From: CAVVXN01 sp963772585
GTDB lineage: Bacteria > Planctomycetota > PLA2 > JAEUHO01
DNA: 64,000 bases
Reading direction: 5' to 3'
Assembly (NCBI GenBank): GCA_963772585.1
Contig: CAVYXV010000009.1
Span: 124,001-188,000 of the forward strand
The translations under genes were made by a program, and so were the position numbers. Shown one piece after another: positions 33,090 through 41,246 of the stretch. The notes below the pieces were generated by a model, which saw only the letters and a program-made list of their open reading frames with translations, was not told the DNA's origin and ran no database searches. Numbering within the stretch: position 1 is the first letter of the stretch; each line of letters starts with the position of its first letter.

Positions 33090-34550
33090 CTAGGCGGGGT
33101 GCGCGGCGGGATCCCCCGGACGCCAGGGACGATCCGGTCCTTCGTCCGGCTCTTCGAGGATCTTGCCGGGATTGAGAAGTCCGCGCGGATCGAGCGCCTG
33201 CTTGATCGCCCGCATCCACGCGAGCGCCACCGGATCGCGGCAGAGCTCCAGGTACCGACTCTGCACGCAGCCGACGCCGTGCTCTCCCGTGATCGTCCCG
33301 CCGAGCGCGGCCGCCCGGTGGAACAGCGCGGCCGCCGCGCCGGCAAGGCGCCCGCTCCGCGCGCGGACGTCGTCCGTGTCGTCGAGCAGGTTCACGTGGA
33401 TGTTCCCGTCCCCGGCGTGGCCGTAGGAGATCTCCCGCACGCCGTGCGCTCCTGCCGTCTCCGCGGCGGCCGCGAACAGCTTCGGGGCCTCGCCGGGCGG
33501 GACGGCAACGTCGCACTCGACGTGCGCCGCGCTCTTCTTCACCGCCTCGCCGAGGCAGCGCCGGTGGGCCCAGATCTCCCGCTCCCTTGCGGGCGTGTCG
33601 GCGAGGAGCACATCCGTCGCGCCGGCGTCGAGGAGCACTGCACCGACGCGCTCCGCCGCGCGGTCAAGGGCGTCGTCGTCGTCTCCGTCGAGCTCGAGGA
33701 TCCACTGCGCCGCCTGGGCGCCGCCAGGGACGGGACGACCCAGGTGGGCCGCCGCGAGGTCCAGCGCGGCCCGCCCGACCACCTCCAGGACCGCCGGCAC
33801 CACCCGCGCCCGATAGAGGAGGGGAACCGCGCGTGCCGCCCCCTCCAGGTCCGGGAAGGGCGCGAGCAGGAGCCGACGCCCCGGCGGGAAGGGGATCAGG
33901 CGAAGCGTCGCCTCCGTCGTCACGGCGAGCGTCCCCTCGCTCCCCACGAGGAGGTGGGTCAGGTCGTAGCCCGCGACGTCCTTCCTGAGCTTCCCGCCGG
34001 TGCGGAACACCTCGCCCTGCGCGGTCACGGCCTCGAGCGCGAGCACCCAGTCCCTCGTCACCCCGTACTTCACGCAATGGGGGCCGCCCGCGTTCTCGGC
34101 GATGTTGCCGCCGATGCAGCAGGACCCGCGACTCGCCGGATCCGGCGGGTAGTAGAGGCCCCGCGCCTCGAGCGCCGTCTGTAGCGTCTCCGTCACGACG
34201 CCGGGCTGGACCACGCAGCACAGGTTCGTCTCGTCGATCTCGAGGATCGCGTCCGTGCGGTCCACGGACAGGACGATGCCGCCCGCGACGGGCACGGCGC
34301 CGCCGGAGAGCCCGGTGCCGCCCGCCCGCGCGGTCGTGGGGACGCCCGCCGCCGTCGCGAGGGCGAGGACGGCGGTCACCTCGGCGGTGGAGGACGGCCG
34401 GACCACCACCTCCGGGCGCCCGGCGAGCCCCTGCGTCTCGTCGCGGCCGTAGGGCTGGGTATCGGCAGGACGGGACAGGACGTACGAAGGGCCCACGACC
34501 TCGGCGAGGGCGTGGAGAAGCGCGGTGTCCACCGGTGCGTGCGTGCGCAT
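33090..34550 (-). CDS. FAD-linked 2-hydroxyacid dehydrogenase (GlcD-like)
   Basis: 486 residues. The FAD_binding_4 domain (about 45-220) has 'VVVRPSSTAEVTAVLALA', 'ARAGGTGLSGGAVPV' and 'GGNIAENAGGPHCVKYGVT'. The C-terminal FAD-oxidase domain (about 260-465) has 'SYGHAGDGNIHVN' and 'GTITGEHGVG', which carry the conserved His/Asp/Glu residues. This is the pattern of glycolate oxidase subunit GlcD and D-lactate dehydrogenases, which oxidise 2-hydroxyacids and pass electrons to the membrane pool. No glcE/glcF partner is adjacent, which favours a single-subunit D-lactate or D-2-hydroxyglutarate type. An inverted repeat overlaps the likely ribosome-binding site. Confidence 0.9.
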   Translation of the reverse strand: MRTHAPVDTALLHALAEVVGPSYVLSRPADTQPYGRDETQGLAGRPEVVVRPSSTAEVTAVLALATAAGVPTTARAGGTGLSGGAVPVAGGIVLSVDRTDAILEIDETNLCCVVQPGVVTETLQTALEARGLYYPPDPASRGSCCIGGNIAENAGGPHCVKYGVTRDWVLALEAVTAQGEVFRTGGKLRKDVAGYDLTHLLVGSEGTLAVTTEATLRLIPFPPGRRLLLAPFPDLEGAARAVPLLYRARVVPAVLEVVGRAALDLAAAHLGRPVPGGAQAAQWILELDGDDDDALDRAAERVGAVLLDAGATDVLLADTPAREREIWAHRRCLGEAVKKSAAHVECDVAVPPGEAPKLFAAAAETAGAHGVREISYGHAGDGNIHVNLLDDTDDVRARSGRLAGAAAALFHRAAALGGTITGEHGVGCVQSRYLELCRDPVALAWMRAIKQALDPRGLLNPGKILEEPDEGPDRPWRPGDPAAHPA

Positions 34551-34560
34551 GCCCGGATCT

Positions 34561-34597
34561 TCCCGGCGGGCGGTTTGGCCCGCGAATCCCGCCGGGA
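34561..34597 (-). promoter_or_regulatory. Inverted repeat at the translation start of the GlcD-like gene
   Basis: TCCCGGCGGG (34561-34570) and CCCGCCGGGA (34588-34597) form a perfect 10-bp stem with a 17-nt loop. In the mRNA the 3' arm contains most of GGGAAG (34559-34564), the only purine-rich stretch before the ATG at 34550. The stem could therefore hide the ribosome-binding site. Confidence 0.35.
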
Positions 34598-34736
34598 CCG
34601 GGCGCCTCGGCCGCCCGGCCGCCGCTGCGCTTGCGATCTCCACGGCCCCGGGCCTAGGATTCGGCACGGCGGCGGTCGCTCGCGGGCGTTGGAAGACGGG
34701 GGCGGCTCGGATGGTGTGCCGCCCCGGGGAGCCGCC

Positions 34737-36593
34737 ATGCCGAAGCTCGTTCGCGTCCTTTTCGTGCTCGTCCTCGTCGGGGCGTCCTGGCCGCTCGTCA
34801 CGAGGGCCGACGGGGATCCCTCCCGCCTCGAGTCGCGGATCGTGCCCGTGGCCACGCTCACGATGGGGTACCGGTCGTTCCTGCGTGAGCAGGGTCCCCC
34901 GATGTCACCCGACGACCTCAACGACGAGTCGCGTCCGCTCTTCGGAGCCGAGTCCGAGGAGGCCTTCCTCCCGGTCGGCACGATCGACGAGCTCGTGGAG
35001 CTGGTCAAGGCGGGCGTCGAGCCGGGGTTCTGGGAGGAGACGGAAGGTGCCGACGTCCAGGCGATCGACGAGGACCGCCTCCTCGTCCTCGCGCCCCCCG
35101 CGATGCAGACGAAGGTGGCGTCCTTCCTCCAAGACCTCCAGGAGGACTTCGGGCGGACCGCCACGGTGGACCTCCGTTGGATCGCGATGGCGCCCGACGC
35201 GGCCGCGGGCTTCCTGCCCTCCGGTCACGACCCCCTCGTCCTGGGCGCCGAGCAGGCCGCTCTGCTCTTCGCGCGCGGCCACCGCGGACCGGCCGTCTCG
35301 GTCTGCTGCTTCTCCGGTCAGCTCGCCGCCGTCACCGGTGGCCGCCAGGTGGCGTGGATCCAGGACGCCGACGTCGAGGTCGCCCAGGACTCGCAGACCA
35401 CCGACCCCATCGTCACGGTCTCCAACCTCGGTTTCCTCGCCCAGGTGCGCCCGGTCCTCGGTGAGAACGCCGTGATGCTCGGCGTCGACGCGACGCTCGC
35501 GCGGCAGACGGACGAGCGCACGGCCCCGACGAGAAGGAACGGCCGGATCGAGGTGCCCGCATTCCAGGTGACGTTCGTACGCCCGGTGCTGCGCCTTCCC
35601 TATGGGGCGTGGGCAGTGGCCGAGGGGCGGCGTCTGGAGGAGGGCGGGCCGTGGTGGCTGCTCCTGGCCCGCGTGACGGCGCATCCGTACGCGACGGAGC
35701 AGGGACACGACGCGACGGTCTCCCTCGGTGTGCCGATGGCGCCGGACGAGGGCAGCCCGATGACGTTCCGCCGTTTCTCCGTGATGGACCTCGCCTCGAG
35801 CGTCAGCCATCGCCGCGGGAGGGCCATCTTCCTCTGGCCGTCCAACTACTCGCCGCCCGCTCGGCCGCAGCTCTCCGACCCGACGCCGACCTTCTCCACC
35901 GACCAGCTCGTGGAGCTTCTGGAGATGGGCCTCGGAGAGGCCGCGTGGGAAGACCCGGCGTCGGTGGAGGCTCGGGGCGGCACCCTCTACGTCCGGAACA
36001 CCCCCGCGGCCCTCGCCCGGGCGGAGCGGGCCATCGGCGACCTGCGCAAACAGGCGACATGGTCGCTCGTGACCACGGCAGAGATCGTGGAGCTCCCCGA
36101 GGATCTCGATTTCGACGTCGGCGCCGGCGTCCTCGACGACGCCGCCCGTCGCACGCTCGCCGAGGCGCGCGCCTCGGGCCGCGTCCGGACGGTGGACTCC
36201 CTGCGGCTCACGAATTACCGCACGGCGAGAAACACGGTCCGCTCCGGAGAGAGCATCCAGTACCTGCAGGACTTCGAGGTCGAGATCGCCCAGAGTGCCG
36301 AGATCGGCAATCCCGTCTTCCACAGCGCCTTCTCCGGCGCCCAGCTCGACCTCCAGGCCGGCCGCAGTCCCGACGGAGGCTCGCTCCAGCTCGACGTGGA
36401 CTTCATGGGCACACGCGTCCACCGGCCCATCCGCACGCTGAGCACCACCCAGGGCGACGTCGAACTCCCCGTGATGGACGTGCTGCGCCTGCGCACGGGC
36501 GTCCAGACGCCCGTCGGCCGGACCGTGCTCGCCGGCTCCTGGAGCGAGGACGGCGTCCGCCGCCTGCTGCTCCTGACCCCGCGCCTCTGGTAG
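34737..36593 (+). CDS. Exported protein with duplicated secretin-like modules, unknown function
   Basis: 618 residues with a signal peptide (LVRVLFVLVLVGASWPLVTRA). The mature chain is an internal duplication. Module A1 (about 80-150) 'IDELVELVKAGVEPGFWEE' to 'DLRWIAM' matches A2 (about 385-450) 'TDQLVELLEMGLGEAAWED' to 'AEIVEL'; both have the fold expected of secretin N-type (RING-building) domains. Module B1 (about 190-265) with 'DADVEVAQDSQTTDPIV' matches B2 (about 495-555) with 'DFEVEIAQSAEIGNPVF', which resembles the strand order of a secretin beta domain but without the pore-forming signature. It stands alone on the plus strand, divergent from the GlcD-like gene, and is not near other secretion genes. 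A periplasmic location is likely. Function not recognised. Confidence 0.65.
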   Translation: MPKLVRVLFVLVLVGASWPLVTRADGDPSRLESRIVPVATLTMGYRSFLREQGPPMSPDDLNDESRPLFGAESEEAFLPVGTIDELVELVKAGVEPGFWEETEGADVQAIDEDRLLVLAPPAMQTKVASFLQDLQEDFGRTATVDLRWIAMAPDAAAGFLPSGHDPLVLGAEQAALLFARGHRGPAVSVCCFSGQLAAVTGGRQVAWIQDADVEVAQDSQTTDPIVTVSNLGFLAQVRPVLGENAVMLGVDATLARQTDERTAPTRRNGRIEVPAFQVTFVRPVLRLPYGAWAVAEGRRLEEGGPWWLLLARVTAHPYATEQGHDATVSLGVPMAPDEGSPMTFRRFSVMDLASSVSHRRGRAIFLWPSNYSPPARPQLSDPTPTFSTDQLVELLEMGLGEAAWEDPASVEARGGTLYVRNTPAALARAERAIGDLRKQATWSLVTTAEIVELPEDLDFDVGAGVLDDAARRTLAEARASGRVRTVDSLRLTNYRTARNTVRSGESIQYLQDFEVEIAQSAEIGNPVFHSAFSGAQLDLQAGRSPDGGSLQLDVDFMGTRVHRPIRTLSTTQGDVELPVMDVLRLRTGVQTPVGRTVLAGSWSEDGVRRLLLLTPRLW

Positions 36594-36659
36594 CCCTGCG
36601 GTCCGCGCCCCGGGGTGGCGGACGTCGCTTCCCCGTCCCGGGCCGCGCGAACCGGAGGG

Positions 36660-37454
36660 CTATCGCCCTCGCGCCTTCCTGCCCGTCGGGCAGAGGTCCT
36701 GGACCGGACACGCCTCGCAGCGGGGCTTCCGCGCCGGGCAGAGGCTGCGTCCGTGGTGGATCAGGAGGTGGGCGACCTCCACCCAGTTCTCGCGGGGATG
36801 GAGCGCCATCAGGTCCTTCTCCACGTGCACGGGATTCGTCGCGCGCGTCCAGCCGAGGCGGTTCGAGATCCGCTTCACGTGCGTATCCACGACGACGCCC
36901 TCGGCGAGATTCCAGATCACGCCGCGGACGACGTTCGCGGTCTTCCTCGCCACGCCCGGAAGCGTGAGCAGGTCGTCCATGTCCGAGGGGACGTCGCCGC
37001 CGTAGGTCTGTACGAGCCGGGCGGCCATGGCCTGCAGGTTCTTCGCCTTGTTGCGGAAGAACCCCGTGGAGTGGATGGCCTCCTCCAACTCGCCGCGGTC
37101 CGCGCGGGCGAGGGCGGCCGGCGTCGGCCACGTCGCGAAGAGCTCCGGCGTGACCATGTTCACGCGCTCGTCCGTGCACTGGGCCGAGAGGATCGTCGCG
37201 ACCAGCAGCTCGTAGGCGTCCTCGTGCTCCAGGGCGCAACGCGCCTCCGGGTAGGTCCTGCGCAGACGCCGGACGATCTCGGCGGCCTCCTCCCTCTTCT
37301 TCGCGGGAAAGCGCCGTGCCGTGTACCCGCGGCTCTTCCCCGCGCGTGTTTTCGCCGGCACCTTCCGGTGGGTGGGGGCCTTCTTCCCGCCGGCCTTTTT
37401 CGCGCGGCCCTTCGTCTTCGCGCCCTTGCCCGTTCCGCTTCCCCGACCGCCCAT
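36660..37454 (-). CDS. nth: Endonuclease III (DNA glycosylase/AP lyase)
   Basis: 264 residues. Removes oxidised pyrimidines and nicks the abasic site in base-excision repair. The catalytic core (about 55-264) has 'LLVATILSAQCTDERVN', the helix-hairpin-helix 'LLTLPGVARKTANVV' with the catalytic Lys, the catalytic Asp in 'VVDTHVKRI', and the [4Fe-4S] ligands C-x6-C-x2-C-x5-C in 'LCPARKPRCEACPVQDLC'. An extra N-terminal ~50 residues are extremely Lys/Arg/Gly-rich and probably bind nucleic acid. The ATG overlaps the stop of the upstream PolX-like gene (TGATG), so the two are translationally coupled. Confidence 0.95.
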   Translation of the reverse strand: MGGRGSGTGKGAKTKGRAKKAGGKKAPTHRKVPAKTRAGKSRGYTARRFPAKKREEAAEIVRRLRRTYPEARCALEHEDAYELLVATILSAQCTDERVNMVTPELFATWPTPAALARADRGELEEAIHSTGFFRNKAKNLQAMAARLVQTYGGDVPSDMDDLLTLPGVARKTANVVRGVIWNLAEGVVVDTHVKRISNRLGWTRATNPVHVEKDLMALHPRENWVEVAHLLIHHGRSLCPARKPRCEACPVQDLCPTGRKARGR

Positions 37455-38869
37455 CAGTCCCTCCGCCGGTCCCGACGCCACGCCACGAACGCGTCGGCGT
37501 CCAGCGCCGTCAATACACGACGGCGGGGCCATCCGCCCCGCCGGGCGTCCGCGAGGGCCCAGAGCGCCTGGTCCACGCCTTCCGAATCGTGCGCGTCGAC
37601 CCACGGAAGGAGCCGGAGGCCTCTCGCCCGCGCCGATCCGTGCCACGCGAGGTCCAGGGTCCGCCGGTGGGGGAGGCCGCTCGGGGCGGCGGCCACGCCG
37701 TGGGCGACGCAGGCGTCGAGCACCCGATCGGCGTCGTACGAGGGCCCTCGGCGTCCGAGCAGGACGGTGTCGCCGGGCGGGAAGCGGAGCGCGTCCACGC
37801 GGGGGTCGGCGGCGAGGGCGAGCAGGGAGGCCGTGACGTCCTCGCCCGCGGCCGCGCCCTCGACGTGCCCGAGGACCAGGTCGGCCGACTCCGGATCGCC
37901 CGCCGCCCGGACGCCGCCGCCCGGCGTCGCGACGAGCAGGGCGCCCGCGAAGCGGCGAAAGCCCTCCGGTCCGGCTTGGGCCCTCCCGGGCCCTCCTCCA
38001 ACGACGACCGCCCACCCATAGCCCTCCGCCGCGGCGCGGGCGGCCATCGCGTCGGCGGCCGCGGCGCCCGCGAGGAGCCCCGCGACGCCCCGGACGTCGG
38101 CCGCTGCGACGAGGTCGGCGGCGTCCTCCCCCAGCGCCTCGGGCGCCTCGCGGCGTTCCGGCGCGACCCACGGGAGGTCCAGGGCGCGGTAGAGGGCCGT
38201 CTCGTCGTCGAGGGCGACGGGCGCGCCGTCGCGGCACAGGCCGTCCTCGTCGAGCGTGAGGCCGCGCGCGGCGGCCGCGGCGACGACCGCCGCGACGTGC
38301 GCGGGGGGGCCCGTGCGGAAGAGGTGCCGGGCGGCGAAGGCCTCCTCCGCCACGACCTCCAGGCGCACGGGCACGCCCGTCTCCCACCGGGTGGTGGCCG
38401 AACCGGCGTCCCGCGACAGGAGGCGCCCGGTGCACGGGAGGGTCACGAAGGCCTCCAGGAGCGCCGCGTCGTCGTGGGCCGTCGCCAGCAGGTCCACCCG
38501 CTCGACGAGGGGCGCCATCCGTCGGACGTCGCCGACGACGCTCAGCCGCAGGGCCGAGGGTTCGCGCTGGAGCCGGTCGAGAACGCGGGTGGCGGCCCGG
38601 CGCCCCGCGTCGAGGAGCCGCGGGGGCACCCAGCCCACGCCGCGGGCGAGCCGCCCGCGCACCGTCTCCTCGCGCCGGGCCCCCTCCGGACCCGTGGTCG
38701 CCCCGTCGTCCGCCGGCACGGCCCGGAGGCGCTTCGTGCGGGCGGCGAGATCGAGCTCGCTCACGGTGGCGAGGTCCAGCGTCTCGACGGCACGTGCCGC
38801 CCACGGGCGATCGACCTCCCCCAGGATCGAGACGAGCAACTCCACGAGGTGGGGCGGGGGCAGGGGCAT
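37454..38869 (-). CDS. Degenerate PolX (Pol beta plus PHP) pseudoenzyme
   Basis: 471 residues that align end to end with the C-terminal four-fifths of bacterial PolX but have lost the catalytic residues. The Pol-beta nucleotidyl-transfer region (about 80-240) keeps 'GDVRRMAPLVERVDLLATA' where PolX has G-S-x-R-R...G-D-I-D; the first Asp is Arg, the second (Asp126) remains, and the third Asp of 'VDLRVV' is Arg in 'VRLEVV' (168-173). 'DLPWVAPERRE' (231-241) is the PolX linker. In the PHP half (about 255-471) the H-x-H pair is gone, 'LAHPTG' is 'LRFPPG', and only the final 'DAH' is kept. The frame is long, clean and coupled to nth, so it is maintained. A structural or regulatory role in repair is inferred. 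The N-terminal HhH region is mostly missing. Confidence 0.7.
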   Translation of the reverse strand: MPLPPPHLVELLVSILGEVDRPWAARAVETLDLATVSELDLAARTKRLRAVPADDGATTGPEGARREETVRGRLARGVGWVPPRLLDAGRRAATRVLDRLQREPSALRLSVVGDVRRMAPLVERVDLLATAHDDAALLEAFVTLPCTGRLLSRDAGSATTRWETGVPVRLEVVAEEAFAARHLFRTGPPAHVAAVVAAAAARGLTLDEDGLCRDGAPVALDDETALYRALDLPWVAPERREAPEALGEDAADLVAAADVRGVAGLLAGAAAADAMAARAAAEGYGWAVVVGGGPGRAQAGPEGFRRFAGALLVATPGGGVRAAGDPESADLVLGHVEGAAAGEDVTASLLALAADPRVDALRFPPGDTVLLGRRGPSYDADRVLDACVAHGVAAAPSGLPHRRTLDLAWHGSARARGLRLLPWVDAHDSEGVDQALWALADARRGGWPRRRVLTALDADAFVAWRRDRRRD

Positions 38870-38973
38870 GGCCGGGGATCGTACGCCCGGTCCCCTCCCG
38901 TCGCGCCCGGTCGGGCGGGTGCCGGCCCGGGGCGGATCCTCGGCGGGGCTCCCACCGGCGCTATGGTTCGTCC

Positions 38974-39639
38974 ATGCGTCGTGCCGATCTCCTCGTCGCC
39001 GTGGTCGTCCTGGGGCTCGCCGGCTGGGCCGTCGCGGCCCGGCTGAGCGCTCCGCCCCCGCCGCGTGCGCCCGCGAGCCCGGTCCTGGCCATCGGCGGCG
39101 CCGTGCCGGCCGACCTCGTGCTCGGCAGCGTGGACGGTGAGCGCCACCGCCTCGGCGACCTCTTCGGACCCAAGGCGACGGTCCTCTACTCGTGGAGCAC
39201 CACCTGCCCGTGCATCCCGTGGTGCGAGGACGAGCTGACGGACATCGCGGGCCGCTACGACGCGGCGAAAGGCGTCACGTGGGTCGCCATCGACGGCGAG
39301 CCTACGGACACCGTCGAGGGGATCCACGTGCGCATGAAGGAGGTCGGCGCCTTCTACGACGTGCTGCTCGACCCCACGCAGGCCCTCAGCCGCCGCATGG
39401 GCTTCGACCGCGCGGCGATCGTCGCGGTGCTCGACGCCGAGGGTCGTCTTCGCTTCCGCGGGAACCCGAGCGACCGCCTGAAGGATCCCAAGCGCTGGTT
39501 CCTGAACGAGGTGCTGGCCGACGTCGTCGCGGGCAAGGAACCGTCCATCACGCACGCGGAACCGACCTACGGGTGCGAGTTCTCCCCGCCCCCTCGCGCC
39601 GGCCGCGGCGGTGGCACCCCCCAAGGGGCGAACCCGTAG
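38974..39639 (+). CDS. Membrane-anchored redoxin (AhpC/TSA-like thioredoxin fold)
   Basis: 221 residues. An N-terminal anchor (about 4-22) is followed by a Pro/Ala linker and a thioredoxin-fold domain. 'HRLGDLFGPKATVLYSWST' leads into the active-site loop TCPCIPWCEDEL (about 75-86), with three cysteines in C-x-C-x3-C instead of the usual single peroxidatic Cys. 'LLDPTQALSRRMGFDRA' and 'VLDAEGRLRFRGNP' complete the redoxin pattern. It faces the periplasm if anchored as drawn. Relatives are annotated as thiol peroxidase/redoxin-domain proteins. It diverges from the PolX-like gene across a ~100-bp gap. Confidence 0.78.
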   Translation: MRRADLLVAVVVLGLAGWAVAARLSAPPPPRAPASPVLAIGGAVPADLVLGSVDGERHRLGDLFGPKATVLYSWSTTCPCIPWCEDELTDIAGRYDAAKGVTWVAIDGEPTDTVEGIHVRMKEVGAFYDVLLDPTQALSRRMGFDRAAIVAVLDAEGRLRFRGNPSDRLKDPKRWFLNEVLADVVAGKEPSITHAEPTYGCEFSPPPRAGRGGGTPQGANP

Positions 39640-40052
39640 GCGTCGGATCGCGGTCGCGCGGAGTCCGGTCGCTCCGAGGCAGCGTGCACCTCGGAACCGA
39701 ACGGCCCTCGGACACGGAGGGGGGAGACCGACGAACCGACACCCGACGGCGGGCGTGGGCGTGGCCGTGGCGAGCGGCCAGGGGGCGCTCGCCGCCGGGG
39801 TCACCCTGCTCACGGTGGTCGTCCTCGGTCCGGGCGGGCGGCTCGAGCACCGGTGGCGGCACGCCCATGGCCGCGCGAGCGACGACCCGCCGGAGTCCGG
39901 GGGGGGACGGGGACGAGGACGAGGAGGATTCCGGCCAGGACGCGTGAGCCGCTCGCGTCCCTTCCCGGGGCTGCTCCCCGAGCCCCCGGGGACCACTCCG
40001 CTCGACGCTTGGCGGCCGGATGCCCATGCGGTACCGTCCTCCCCTGGCACGT
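39640..40052. other. 413-bp region without a clear gene
   Basis: Lies between the redoxin gene and tRNA-Lys. All frames are partly open because of the G+C content. One plus frame (about 39740-39890) reads like a hydrophobic C-terminal piece ('GVGVAVASGQGALAAGVTLL') that faintly recalls MgtC-type membrane proteins, but no start or remaining domain is present. At most it is a decayed remnant. Confidence 0.4.
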
Positions 40053-40129
40053 GCCTGCCTAGCTCAATTCGGTAGAGCAGCGGACTCTTAATCCGTAGGT
40101 TCGGGGTTCAAGTCCCTGGGCAGGCACCA
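40053..40129 (+). tRNA. tRNA-Lys (anticodon CUU)
   Basis: The acceptor stem GCCTGCC/GGCAGGC has discriminator A and an encoded CCA. D-arm: AGCTCAATTCGGTAGAGCA. The anticodon loop CTCTTAA has anticodon CTT. T-arm: CGGGGTTCAAGTCCCTG. Length 77 nt with CCA. Confidence 0.96.
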
Positions 40130-40234
40130 TCCTTCCATCGAGGCATGCTGCTGGAACGCGCGCGCGTGCGCCGTGTCGCCCCCTCTCCCGGTGGGGACGT
40201 TCGATCTCCTCGTCGCGCGGTACGGGGGACGCGC

Positions 40235-40906
40235 ATGGACGCTCGCAAGCGGTCTTCGACGGCCGGCTGGTGGTCCGGGATCGGCGCGTTGTTCCTGCTG
40301 CCGTGGTGTGCGGGGTTCGGGGGGACGCGCGGGCAGGCCATGCCGTCCGCCGTGGTGGAGGGGCCGTGGGTGATTCCCTTCGAAACCCTCGTCGTCGGCG
40401 CGAGGGCCTGTGTGGAGCGCACACCGGCGGGCCCTTGGCACGGTCCGTCCTGCTCCGAGTGCGCCGACGCGCCGGGCTGCTCCGGCGGGCTGCGCCCGGG
40501 GGCCGCCATGCTCGGTGCGTGGCTCCTCGTGCACTTCCGCCAGATCGTCCGCGTCGAGGGCTACTGCTGTCGGGACGTGTGCGCGGATCCACCCAGCGGC
40601 GAGATGTCCGTCCACGGAACGGGTCGCGCCATCGACCTGAGGATTCCGCTCGTCGCGGGCGACGCCGACAACGGCAAGGGCGACCCGATCGCCGCCTGGC
40701 TCGTCGAACACGCCGAGACGGTCGGCGTCCAACTGCTCATCTGGGACGGCCGCATCTGGGATGCGGGCGAGCGGCCCGGCGCGAGAAGCCACCTCTACCG
40801 GGGACGCCACGCCCACAAGGACCACCTGCACGTTGAGCTCTCCGTGGACGGGGCGGAATGTCGCTCCGCCTGGTACCACGCGGCTCGCGTCGTCGCCCGT
40901 CGCTGA
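40235..40906 (+). CDS. M15-like (D,D-carboxypeptidase/extensin-type) exported protein
   Basis: 223 residues. The N-terminus carries a basic stretch then a hydrophobic signal segment (about 11-33). The C-terminal ~110 residues contain the M15-family zinc site: S-x-H-x2-G-x-A-x-D in 'SVHGTGRAIDL' (His127, Asp134) and the final His pair in 'HKDHLHVEL' (about 206-214). M15 enzymes cleave D-amino-acid bonds in peptidoglycan; the extensin-like subgroup is uncharacterised. Nine or so cysteines in the middle (e.g. 'CSECADAPGC', 'YCCRDVC') suggest disulfides in an oxidising compartment. ATG 40235 is chosen so that the signal segment is N-terminal; a longer in-frame start at 40145 overlaps nothing but lacks quality. 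Confidence 0.75.
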   Translation: MDARKRSSTAGWWSGIGALFLLPWCAGFGGTRGQAMPSAVVEGPWVIPFETLVVGARACVERTPAGPWHGPSCSECADAPGCSGGLRPGAAMLGAWLLVHFRQIVRVEGYCCRDVCADPPSGEMSVHGTGRAIDLRIPLVAGDADNGKGDPIAAWLVEHAETVGVQLLIWDGRIWDAGERPGARSHLYRGRHAHKDHLHVELSVDGAECRSAWYHAARVVARR

Positions 40907-41246
40907 GCCCGCACGCCGCGCGCGCCTCGACGCGTCGTTTCCGCGAACGCGCTTCGCTCGGGACCGTCGTTCGAGGTCGAGGCGTCGCCCTCTCCCGCGT
41001 CCTCGATCGCCCGGGACGGGCGGCATCGTGCGCGGGAACGGCCGGAGAGGTTCCCGTCGGCCGGGACGCCGGACGCCGTCCCGATCGGCGTCGAGCTCGC
41101 TCGTCGCGACCGAAGGAGACAGCGGCACGTTGGATGCAAGTGAGAGTCGTTTGCATTCAATGGAAGAACACAAGGCCGTGTTGGACCGTGTGCCCGAGTG
41201 ACGAAGAGGGGGTAGGATCGCGTTCGGGGACGGAGAGGGACACGCC
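40907..41246. other. 340-bp intergenic region with an AT-richer hairpin
   Basis: No credible ORF. Near the 3' end, TTGGATGCAA (41130-41139) pairs with TTGCATTCAA (41151-41160) with one G-U pair and an 11-nt loop, in a local AT-rich patch unusual for this genome. A shorter GC stem GGGACG/CGTCCC lies at 41063-41082. The patch may hold the promoter or an operator of the downstream lipoprotein. Confidence 0.45.

Noticed and set aside
39611..40075. Possible MgtC-like fragment
   Set aside because: Only about 20 hydrophobic residues recall the family; there is no start, no conserved motif and no remaining domain.
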